Below are positions 1 through 5,007 of a stretch of DNA of 9,359 nt, piece after piece (position 1 is the stretch's first letter; every line of letters begins with the position of its first letter). Source of the stretch: Thermoplasmata archaeon. GTDB lineage: Archaea > Thermoplasmatota > Thermoplasmata > Thermoplasmatales > Thermoplasmataceae. Made by a program: the position numbers and the translations under genes. Below the pieces are notes generated by a model. It worked only from the letters and a program-made list of their open reading frames with translations, ran no database searches and was not told the DNA's origin. The DNA lies in the NCBI GenBank assembly GCA_021797225.1, contig JAKAAE010000055.1:1-9359 (forward strand), read 5' to 3'.

Positions 1-430
1 TATTCTCAACCATATATCTTGTTCTATATGCAAGTATAAATTCATCAAATATAGATTTATAAAATCTGAATGGCTCATAAATAACAGGCTGAACATAGGC
101 GAAGTTTAAATGCTGAAGATACTTTCTTGCTATTTCTATATGTGCCTGTATTCGTGAATAACCTGAAAAATAGGATTCATTATATATCCTGATGTGTAAT
201 TCCCATGGAGCCTTCAATATTCTAGAAATCCCATAATCTTCACCGTGATCGAAGCTGGGGGTTGCGTTTGCAAAACCCCTGTGGGTTTTCAAAAATTGAA
301 GTATCATATCTGACTTACTTTCCGGAATTAATAAGGAAAAGGATTCTTCATCTTTTACTGTTTCTTTGTCTATATATATACTCTTATTATCCTTTAACTC
401 TATATGTTTCGGAAATAATATGTAAGACAT
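1..430 (-). CDS. Unrecognised protein, N-terminal 143 residues (runs off left edge)
   Basis: I translated this by hand on the reverse strand. From ATG at 428-430 (protein begins MSYILFPKHIEL) the frame is open for 143 codons to the window edge, with no stop seen. The composition is protein-like: many aromatic and charged residues, a central stretch containing HGEDYGISRILKAPWELHIR, then IARKYLQHLNFAYVQPVIYE. I see no signal peptide, membrane segment or metal-binding cluster, and I do not recognise the family. A TATA-like element (449-458) centred about 24 bases upstream of the ATG supports this start and leaderless transcription. The plus-strand frame at 262-453 over the same DNA is a shadow with an implausible composition. 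It is divergent from the gmhA side, with a decayed IS-end-like repeat between them. That it is coding is fairly sure; the function is unknown. Confidence 0.72.
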   Translation of the reverse strand, partial: MSYILFPKHIELKDNKSIYIDKETVKDEESFSLLIPESKSDMILQFLKTHRGFANATPSFDHGEDYGISRILKAPWELHIRIYNESYFSGYSRIQAHIEIARKYLQHLNFAYVQPVIYEPFRFYKSIFDEFILAYRTRYMVEN

Positions 431-448
431 TAGTAGGTTATGGCATCA

Positions 449-458
449 TATAATTAAA
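449..458 (-). promoter_or_regulatory. TATA-like promoter of the left-edge gene
   Basis: Read on the minus strand the site is TTTAATTATA, preceded by an A-rich tract. Its centre is about 24 bases from the ATG at 430, which is the spacing expected for a leaderless archaeal transcript. A second AT-rich site (TTATAAATTT, about 467-476) would instead give a leader of roughly 15 bases. Confidence 0.45.
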
Positions 459-564
459 TTTTTTCTAAATTTATAAGTTGTCAGACTACCTGTGTGAGCT
501 AATATTAATATTTTAGAAAATGTATTAATAATTCAATAATTAATTTTTAATGTTTTGAAATCAA

Positions 565-610
565 GTGACATCCTCTCCAAGCTAACGCACGGGGCTTCCC
601 ACTTTCAGGT
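565..610 (-). repeat. Decayed IS200/IS605-type right end / omega-RNA-like scaffold, copy A
   Basis: On the minus strand this reads CCTGAAAG, GGGAAGCC, CCGTGCGTTAGC, then GGAGAGGATGTCAC. It matches copy C (4465-4509) closely over its whole length and copy B (2212-2257) more loosely. The order of a GAAGCC motif, a small hairpin around GCGTTAGC and a terminal GGATGTCAC is what I know from right ends of archaeal IS200/IS605 elements, where it also forms the 3' scaffold of the TnpB omega RNA. In that reading a tnpB gene would lie at higher coordinates, but gmhA starts only 41 bases away, so this is an orphan end. The repeat is seen directly; the IS assignment is by remembered resemblance. Confidence 0.65.
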
Positions 611-618
611 TAAAAACA

Positions 619-627
619 TATATTTAA
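619..627 (+). promoter_or_regulatory. TATA-like promoter of gmhA
   Basis: TATATTTAA is centred about 28 bases before the ATG at 651 and lies only some ten bases from the end of repeat copy A. It supports initiation at 651 with little or no leader. Confidence 0.45.
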
Positions 628-650
628 GAATATTTTATTATTTACTGATA

Positions 651-1199
651 ATGGATCTTGAAGCCTACAAACAGGAAGGAATTACTGCCAGGAAAAATAT
701 AGATGATAATCAGATACGGAGAATAGCAGATGGAATTGTAAATTCTTTTAATAGAAATGGAAAACTGATAGTATTCGGCAATGGAGGTTCTGCCGCAGAT
801 TCGCAGCATTTCGTTGCTGAACTCACTGGCCATTTTACCAAGGAACGGAAACCACTGCCAGCACTGGCACTGACAACAAATACATCGGCATTAACAGCAA
901 TAGGGAATGATTATTCATACAGGGAAATATTTTCAAGGCAGGTAAGGGCACTGTGCAACAGCAATGACTACGTCGTTGGGATAAGCACATCAGGAAATTC
1001 AGAGAATGTTATCCTTGCTCTTGAGGATGCAAATAAAATAGGTGCCTACACACTGGGTTTCACCGGTAAAACAGGAGGAAAACTTAATGGAATATGCAGA
1101 GAGGTTTTCCATGCAGATACAGATACCACATCCGTAATACAGGAAGTGCACATAACTGCAATACATATGATATGTGCATTGATCGATGAAAAGTACTGA
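651..1199 (+). CDS. gmhA: Sedoheptulose-7-phosphate isomerase (phosphoheptose isomerase)
   Basis: A cytoplasmic SIS-domain isomerase of 182 residues, close to the usual 190-200. It converts sedoheptulose 7-phosphate to D-glycero-manno-heptose 7-phosphate, the first step to nucleotide-activated heptose. GNGGSAADSQH (43-53) and GISTSGNSENV (110-120) form the sugar-phosphate site. By motif alignment H53, E57, Q164 and H172 match the metal-ligand and catalytic positions H61, E65, Q172 and H180 of bacterial GmhA, all with a constant offset of eight. The usual TGRF after AELTG is TGHF here. I chose ATG 651 rather than the TTG at 555: the extra 32 residues fall over repeat copy A and have no family counterpart, and a TATA-like box precedes 651. 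hddA follows after 39 bases with its own TATA-like box. The assignment is strong. Confidence 0.93.
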   Translation: MDLEAYKQEGITARKNIDDNQIRRIADGIVNSFNRNGKLIVFGNGGSAADSQHFVAELTGHFTKERKPLPALALTTNTSALTAIGNDYSYREIFSRQVRALCNSNDYVVGISTSGNSENVILALEDANKIGAYTLGFTGKTGGKLNGICREVFHADTDTTSVIQEVHITAIHMICALIDEKY

Positions 1200-1212
1200 C
1201 TAAGGATAATTT

Positions 1213-1222
1213 TTTATAAATA
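1213..1222 (+). promoter_or_regulatory. TATA-like promoter of hddA
   Basis: TTTATAAATA sits in the 39-base gap after gmhA and is centred about 22 bases before the hddA ATG. It suggests that hddA can be transcribed on its own, possibly as well as by readthrough from gmhA. Confidence 0.5.
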
Positions 1223-1238
1223 TTTCCATTATCCTGCT

Positions 1239-2207
1239 ATGATCATAACAAAGACCCCATTGCGCATAGGTCTGGTTGGGGGCAGCACAGATATACCGGA
1301 ATATTACAGGAAATACGGTGGCCTGCTTGTTTCCGCTGCCATAAACAAGTACATATATATAATTGTAAATAAGAAATTCGACCATAAAATCAGGGTATCA
1401 TATTCAAAGACAGAGATAGTTGATACAGTGGATGAAATTAAGCATCCCAGTGTTAGGGAGGCCATGAAATTGCTGGATATTGATGGCGGAATTGAGATAC
1501 TAAGCGTTTCAGATATACCCTCAACGGGAACCGGACTTGGTTCAAGCTCCACATTCCTTGTTGGATTGCTCAATGCCTTACATGCATATAAATCTGAATT
1601 TGCAAGCAGGGAAAAACTCGCTGAAGAAGCAATTGAAATAGAAAGAAATATACTGAGAGAACCTGGGGGAATGCAGGACCAGTACATGGCTTCCTTCGGT
1701 GGCATCAACATGCTGAAATTCAATGAGAACGATTCCGTGTATGTAAATCCGGTTACCCTTGATCATGACAAGCTGGAAAAGTTAAAGGAGAATATGGTCT
1801 TGCTCTATACAGGAATAGACCATAACTCAGGTGAGCTCCACCAGAATATAAGAAAGGAAATATCATCGCATCTGGATGAATATGAAAAGATGAAGGGTTA
1901 TTCGCAGGATTTTTACCATTATTTATTTGATATGGATATTGAAAAACTTGGAAAAACACTGAACCAGAACTGGTTCTGCAAGAAATCACTGTATGAGAAA
2001 ATATCCACACCAACCATCGATGATTATTATTCCAGGGCACTGGAACTGGGAGCCTACGGTGGTAATCTTATAGGTGCCGGGGGTGGAGGATTCCTGGTAT
2101 TCATTACAGATAGCTGGAAAAAAAGGAAACTCAATGACCTTGGTCTCCGCAGTATAGATTTTGATTTTGATTTCGAGGGTTCCAGGATAATTTATTTCTC
2201 TGAATGA
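1239..2207 (+). CDS. hddA: GHMP kinase, probable D-glycero-manno-heptose 7-phosphate kinase
   Basis: A 322-residue GHMP-superfamily sugar kinase. It likely phosphorylates C1 of heptose 7-phosphate, the product of the GmhA reaction, to give the 1,7-bisphosphate on the GDP-heptose route. Seen: an N-terminal KTPLRIGLVGGSTD (5-18), the ATP-binding loop SDIPSTGTGLGSSS (91-104), EIERNILREPGGMQDQYMAS (133-152) typical of the HddA and FGGY-related sugar-kinase branch, and the glycine-rich third motif GAGGGGFLVF (279-288). The ATG at 1239 is the natural start because the protein begins directly with the conserved beta strand. The family is certain. The heptose specificity rests on the adjacent gmhA and on similarity to HddA; another sugar-phosphate kinase of the same branch is possible. 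No phosphatase (GmhB) or nucleotidyltransferase (HddC) gene is in the window. Confidence 0.88.
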   Translation: MIITKTPLRIGLVGGSTDIPEYYRKYGGLLVSAAINKYIYIIVNKKFDHKIRVSYSKTEIVDTVDEIKHPSVREAMKLLDIDGGIEILSVSDIPSTGTGLGSSSTFLVGLLNALHAYKSEFASREKLAEEAIEIERNILREPGGMQDQYMASFGGINMLKFNENDSVYVNPVTLDHDKLEKLKENMVLLYTGIDHNSGELHQNIRKEISSHLDEYEKMKGYSQDFYHYLFDMDIEKLGKTLNQNWFCKKSLYEKISTPTIDDYYSRALELGAYGGNLIGAGGGGFLVFITDSWKKRKLNDLGLRSIDFDFDFEGSRIIYFSE

Positions 2208-2211
2208 ACTT

Positions 2212-2257
2212 TGACTACCTTCCCACGCTAATGCATGTAACTTACCACCTTGGATGT
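2212..2257 (-). repeat. Decayed IS200/IS605-type right end, copy B
   Basis: In the same orientation as copy A, this begins five bases after the hddA stop. Compared on the plus strand, both copies share TGAC, CCT, GCTAA-GCA, CTT-CCAC and a terminal GTTAA in register over about 48 bases. Read on the minus strand it can form a small hairpin, CATGC and GCGTG arms around an ATTA loop, with the GAAGCC motif degraded to TAAGTT. It is the most diverged of the three copies. The resemblance is clear by eye but has not been scored. Confidence 0.5.
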
Positions 2258-2310
2258 TAATTTGTATTTAATAAATGCGAATTTAAAGTACAATTCAGCT
2301 TTAGTGGTTA

Positions 2311-2320
2311 GAATAAAATA
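2311..2320 (+). promoter_or_regulatory. TATA-like promoter of the HEPN-like gene
   Basis: GAATAAAATA is centred 26 bases before the ATG at 2342 and supports that start over the internal ATG at 2360. A GGAG at 2321-2324 is too far from the ATG to be a ribosome binding site. Confidence 0.45.
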
Positions 2321-2341
2321 GGAGAAAAGTATAGAACAATT

Positions 2342-3133
2342 ATGTATTCAGAATATATTATGGAAGAGGTCTTTGATTTCTTTCAGTATCCGGAGAGTTA
2401 TGACAGAACTATGATCAACGCTTCACTTCAAAGGATTACCTGCACAGATAATAATATAATTTATAATAATAAAAAGGTTGAACCAGAATTAAAATGTACA
2501 AAAGACAATTGTCTGGGATTTTTTCTTGCGAATATTCCAGAAATGATAGTTGATTCTATGGAATACGAAGGCAGACTTCCACCTAAACTGGAAAAGCTAC
2601 GTAAAGATACTATAGATCTTATAAATCTTGGAAGATTCAATGAATTGGCAACACTTGACCTATACCTTTTGCTAGAAATGGGAATGCGCTGTGCATATTC
2701 CAGATGGCTTGGAAATAGAATTAAGATATCAAAATATGGAAATGATGACATAATTCTGGAGAATTATGATTATAGAAGGCTCAAACTATATATAAGACTG
2801 AAAGGCCTGGGAAGAACTGATATATATGTCAATGGCGAACCGTTTCCAGGTTCAGAAAATTCATTATTACGCTGGGCAACTAAATTCGTGGATCGACCAA
2901 CAGGTCTCATGTTCCGGCTATCACTGAACATACGAAATCTGCTTGCACATGGAGAAAATGAATGGGATCTTTATCCTGTTTCTAAAAGTGTTGAAATAGC
3001 AGCATCAGCTGCAGCCAAACTATTATCGGAAATAGAGCCCGGGAAAATTCCAAGAAACGAGGTTACACATAGTTCTGATAAAATACGTGCTCAGAAAAAA
3101 TACCATGGCTCCACAAGCAGAAGGAATTACTGA
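2342..3133 (+). CDS. Uncharacterised protein with a HEPN-like RX4H motif
   Basis: A soluble 263-residue protein that I cannot assign to a named family. The clearest feature is NIRNLLAHGEN (196-206): R198 and H203 form an R-X4-H motif starting with RN, which is the signature of HEPN domains, many of them RNases in toxin-antitoxin, CRISPR and other defence systems. An alpha-helical stretch at about 100-127 (LATLDLYLLLEMGMRCAYSR) would fit an earlier HEPN helix, and a further helix at 214-231 follows the motif. Between them lies a basic, beta-like segment (127-165). The basic tail of about 30 residues looks disordered. No nucleotidyltransferase (MNT) or other typical HEPN partner is adjacent. 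It has its own TATA-like box, lies just beyond repeat copy B, and ends 4 bp from a convergent small gene. Coding status is near certain; the HEPN label is moderate inference. Confidence 0.85.
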   Translation: MYSEYIMEEVFDFFQYPESYDRTMINASLQRITCTDNNIIYNNKKVEPELKCTKDNCLGFFLANIPEMIVDSMEYEGRLPPKLEKLRKDTIDLINLGRFNELATLDLYLLLEMGMRCAYSRWLGNRIKISKYGNDDIILENYDYRRLKLYIRLKGLGRTDIYVNGEPFPGSENSLLRWATKFVDRPTGLMFRLSLNIRNLLAHGENEWDLYPVSKSVEIAASAAAKLLSEIEPGKIPRNEVTHSSDKIRAQKKYHGSTSRRNY

Positions 3134-3137
3134 TAAT

Positions 3138-3407
3138 CTACTGTCTTGGTTTAATTCTAAAATTCAGTTTTTGGTAATCTTTGTAAACAGTGATACAGCA
3201 CACATCTGTATAATTTATTGAAAATACCACCGAATCTATACTATATATTTTAAGGGTTCCATTATTGACTGTTAACATATTTATGCCAGAATATACTGAA
3301 TCGTTAATATATATGTCATAAAATCCCTTTAAAATGTATATACTGTTAACTGTATTTATAAATTTAGAGTAAATAAAATGATCAAGGGCGTGTTCAATAT
3401 CATACAT
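3138..3407 (-). CDS. Probable small protein of unknown function, 89 residues
   Basis: A complete frame from ATG at 3405-3407 to TAG, filling most of the gap between folD and the HEPN-like gene. The protein is rich in Tyr, Ile and Asn and looks beta-stranded (for example YDIYINDSVYSGINMLTV), with a Cys pair (CC at about 70-71) and a basic end. I recognise no family. For: a TATA-like box (3430-3436) centred 26 bases before the ATG, ordinary codon use for this genome, and a length unusual for chance in AT-rich DNA. Against: no known homologue from memory and low complexity in amino-acid choice. It is co-directional with folD, 44 bases downstream, but a T-rich tract lies just before its ATG and could end folD transcripts. 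Confidence 0.5.
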   Translation of the reverse strand: MYDIEHALDHFIYSKFINTVNSIYILKGFYDIYINDSVYSGINMLTVNNGTLKIYSIDSVVFSINYTDVCCITVYKDYQKLNFRIKPRQ

Positions 3408-3408
3408 A

Positions 3409-3424
3409 AAAAAAGAAATAAAGA
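3409..3424 (-). terminator. T-rich tract after folD
   Basis: Minus-strand transcripts leaving folD read CTTTATTTCTTTTTTT here, within 45 bases of the stop. Runs of T are enough for intrinsic termination in archaea. The tract lies between the TATA-like box and the ATG of the small downstream frame, so it would also be inside that promoter region. Confidence 0.35.
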
Positions 3425-3429
3425 CTCAG

Positions 3430-3436
3430 ATATAAA
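3430..3436 (-). promoter_or_regulatory. TATA-like element before the 89-residue frame
   Basis: On the minus strand the site reads TTTATAT and is centred 26 bases before the ATG at 3407, the same spacing as the other promoters in this window. Confidence 0.35.
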
Positions 3437-3451
3437 CGTTTGTTTAATGAA

Positions 3452-4294
3452 TCATTTTTTATTTTCAAGCTGGTATTTCAATCCGTTGAGAAAATTTTCA
3501 AATATATCTGTTGCTGTAACTATGCCAATACCGCCTGGAACGGGAGTGATATTCTCTATATATTTTTCCAGTACAGAAAAATTAGCATCACCAGTAATTT
3601 TTTTCCCGGAGTAGTTAATTCCAACATCTATTACAGTAGAATCAGGTTTAACATAATCATTATCAAGAAATCCGGAAACCCCCACGGCAACAACTACTAT
3701 ATCGCTTTCTCTTGAAATTTTTCTGATATCCGGAGTTTTGCTATGACATAGTGTTACTGTATAATCCCTGTTGAGAAGCAGCATTGAAAGTGGACGCCCG
3801 ACTACCGGAGACCTGTTAATTATACAAACAGTGTTACCCGGGACTTTATAATATTCAATTATATCTATTACTGCCCTGGCTGTTGCCGGAGCAATCATTT
3901 CATTTTTCATGGCTAGATTTCCCTGATTATACGGGGTCATCCCATCTGAATCCTTGTAAAAGCTTATATTATTAACTGTATTATAAAAATTCAGCCCGGG
4001 GGGTAAGGGTGATTCTATCATTATTCCGTATATATCATCTCTTCCGTTGCATGATTTGACATAGTCTATAAGACTTTTCTGATCTATTGAAGCGAAATTT
4101 TTTAATTCAACCTCTACTCCAAGCTTATCTCCACGTTTAATTTTTGAATTGGCGTAGATAGTACTGGCAGGATCATTTCCGATCTGAATCAACTGAAGTT
4201 TCGGTGTGATCTTATATTTATCTTTTATGGCTTCAATTTCTGACCTGATCTTTAACATTTTTTCATTTGCAACTATTTTTCCGTCCAACAACAT
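3452..4294 (-). CDS. folD: Methylenetetrahydrofolate dehydrogenase / methenyltetrahydrofolate cyclohydrolase
   Basis: A cytoplasmic bifunctional enzyme of folate one-carbon metabolism, interconverting methylene-, methenyl- and 10-formyl-tetrahydrofolate. It has 280 residues from ATG 4294, the normal length. Seen: the catalytic Y47-X3-K51 pair, PLPPGLN (97-102), KDSDGMTPYNQGNL (114-127), the Rossmann segment NRSPVVGRPLSMLLL (160-174), VIDVGIN (221-227) and ITPVPGGIG (249-257). Several family-conserved spots differ. The Gln usually before PLP (QLPLP) is Glu94 (ESPLP), PCTP is PATA (136-139), and the usual GVGPMT is GIGIVT. I prefer ATG 4294, which gives the family-typical MxLDGK start and a TATA-like box 22 bases upstream; GTG at 4303 would add three residues. 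The identity is strong. Whether both activities are kept is uncertain. Confidence 0.93.
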   Translation of the reverse strand: MLLDGKIVANEKMLKIRSEIEAIKDKYKITPKLQLIQIGNDPASTIYANSKIKRGDKLGVEVELKNFASIDQKSLIDYVKSCNGRDDIYGIMIESPLPPGLNFYNTVNNISFYKDSDGMTPYNQGNLAMKNEMIAPATARAVIDIIEYYKVPGNTVCIINRSPVVGRPLSMLLLNRDYTVTLCHSKTPDIRKISRESDIVVVAVGVSGFLDNDYVKPDSTVIDVGINYSGKKITGDANFSVLEKYIENITPVPGGIGIVTATDIFENFLNGLKYQLENKK

Positions 4295-4312
4295 GTTCGG
4301 CACCTTCCCTTA

Positions 4313-4320
4313 TCTTAAAA
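4313..4320 (-). promoter_or_regulatory. TATA-like promoter of folD
   Basis: TTTTAAGA on the minus strand is centred about 22 bases before the ATG at 4294. The spacing favours that ATG over the GTG at 4303, which would be only about 14 bases away. Confidence 0.4.
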
Positions 4321-4464
4321 TGCATTTTCTTAGATTTTACATACTATATATTCATGCATCTATATACTTTATCCTGAATCCGTTGTCATAAATCAATCTA
4401 TCGGAAAATAAGCCACTTAATTTATATGGCTCCATTTCTGAAACTTATTGTTGTAAAATATTTA

Positions 4465-4509
4465 GCCTGAAAGCAGGAAGCCACATGCGTTAGGATGGGA
4501 GAATGTCAC
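4465..4509 (+). repeat. Decayed IS200/IS605-type right end / omega-RNA-like scaffold, copy C
   Basis: The plus strand reads CCTGAAAG, AGGAAGCC, ACATGCGTTAG, then GGGAGAATGTCAC. With one single-base gap it aligns with copy A, sharing CCTGAAAG, GGAAGCC, TGCGTTAG, GGAGA and ATGTCAC. The orientation is opposite to copies A and B. CATGC and GGATG around GTTA can pair with one mismatch, as in the right-end hairpin of IS200/IS605 elements. No tnpB lies upstream: the frame to the left is folD on the other strand. It is therefore an orphan end inside the folD-CMD gap. Confidence 0.65.
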
Positions 4510-4639
4510 ATATACTCATATATATATCAATAATATTTCATTCAAAATTCATGTAGAATTAGTAATCCTATTTTTTCCTGTTCAATATAAGATTAACAGT
4601 GAAATTCCACAAAATAACTATAACAGCATTACCCTAATA

Positions 4640-4648
4640 TATATAATA
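4640..4648 (+). promoter_or_regulatory. TATA-like promoter of the CMD-methyltransferase operon
   Basis: A TATATAATA core is centred about 25 bases before the ATG at 4669, one of the best archaeal TATA matches in the window. It favours ATG 4669 over the TTG at 4660. Confidence 0.5.
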
Positions 4649-4668
4649 AGTATGAGCAGTTGATATAT

Positions 4669-5007
4669 ATGGACGCCAATAAAAAATTACAAGAAGTTAA
4701 CAGGATAATAGTGGAATCTAATAAAGATAATAAAGCATTTGCAAGCTCATTTATGAATTTCATGGGCACAACCATGAATTCAGGAGCCCTTGATACAAAA
4801 ACAAAAGAATTATTAGCCCTGGCTCTGGGAATTGCCGCCAGGTGTGAATGGTGCATTTCATATCATGTTAATGAAGCATTTAAAGCGGGTGCAACTAAAA
4901 AAGAGCTTATGGAAGTGGGCTATGTAACAGTATTAATGTATGGCTCACAGGCACTTATGGAAATGAATAACTTAATTGATGCAATAAACCAGTTTGAAAA
5001 ACAATGA
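4669..5007 (+). CDS. AhpD-like carboxymuconolactone decarboxylase (CMD) family protein
   Basis: A small all-helical protein of 112 residues from ATG 4669. C59-E-W-C62-X3-H66 is the AhpD-type redox centre, and E47 lies twelve residues before the first Cys, the same spacing as the Glu proton relay (E118 to C130) of AhpD. This points to a thiol-disulfide or peroxide-reducing role rather than gamma-carboxymuconolactone decarboxylation, since true decarboxylases lack the CxxC. GAxxKELMEV after the motif is also typical. Members usually form trimers or hexamers in the cytoplasm. A TTG at 4660 would add three residues but lies too close to the TATA-like box. The stop codon overlaps the start of the methyltransferase gene (ATGA), so the two are translated from one transcript. 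The natural reductant and substrate are not visible here. Confidence 0.88.
   Translation: MDANKKLQEVNRIIVESNKDNKAFASSFMNFMGTTMNSGALDTKTKELLALALGIAARCEWCISYHVNEAFKAGATKKELMEVGYVTVLMYGSQALMEMNNLIDAINQFEKQ

Larger units (their letters stand above)
4295..4668. other. Intergenic region between folD and the CMD operon (374 bp)
   Basis: This gap holds the folD promoter on its left, repeat copy C in the middle and the CMD-operon promoter on its right. Around 4569-4575 there is a T-run on the plus strand that could end any transcript leaving copy C. The rest is very AT-rich, with TATATA runs at about 4519-4527. I see no convincing reading frame on either strand. Confidence 0.6.

Noticed and set aside
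262..453. Plus-strand 63-residue frame
   Set aside because: It lies opposite the longer minus-strand frame that has normal composition and a promoter; its Leu/Tyr-rich translation is typical of a shadow.
555..650. TTG-initiated 32-residue N-terminal extension of GmhA
   Set aside because: It runs over repeat copy A, matches no GmhA N-terminus, and lies upstream of the TATA-like box that serves ATG 651.
1304..1723. 139-residue minus-strand frame opposite hddA
   Set aside because: It lies fully inside a gene with clear kinase motifs; its Ser/Ile/Leu-rich translation reflects the antisense of that gene.
2156..2175. GATTTT hexamer repeat encoding DFDFDF near the HddA C-terminus
   Set aside because: A short in-frame microrepeat within coding sequence, too small to imply more than replication slippage.
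3378..3715. Two plus-strand frames opposite the end of folD
   Set aside because: They are antisense shadows of a conserved gene, with no promoter at the expected spacing.
4519..4527. TATATA run as a possible promoter or repeat array
   Set aside because: No frame begins at a suitable distance, and such runs are frequent in this AT-rich DNA.
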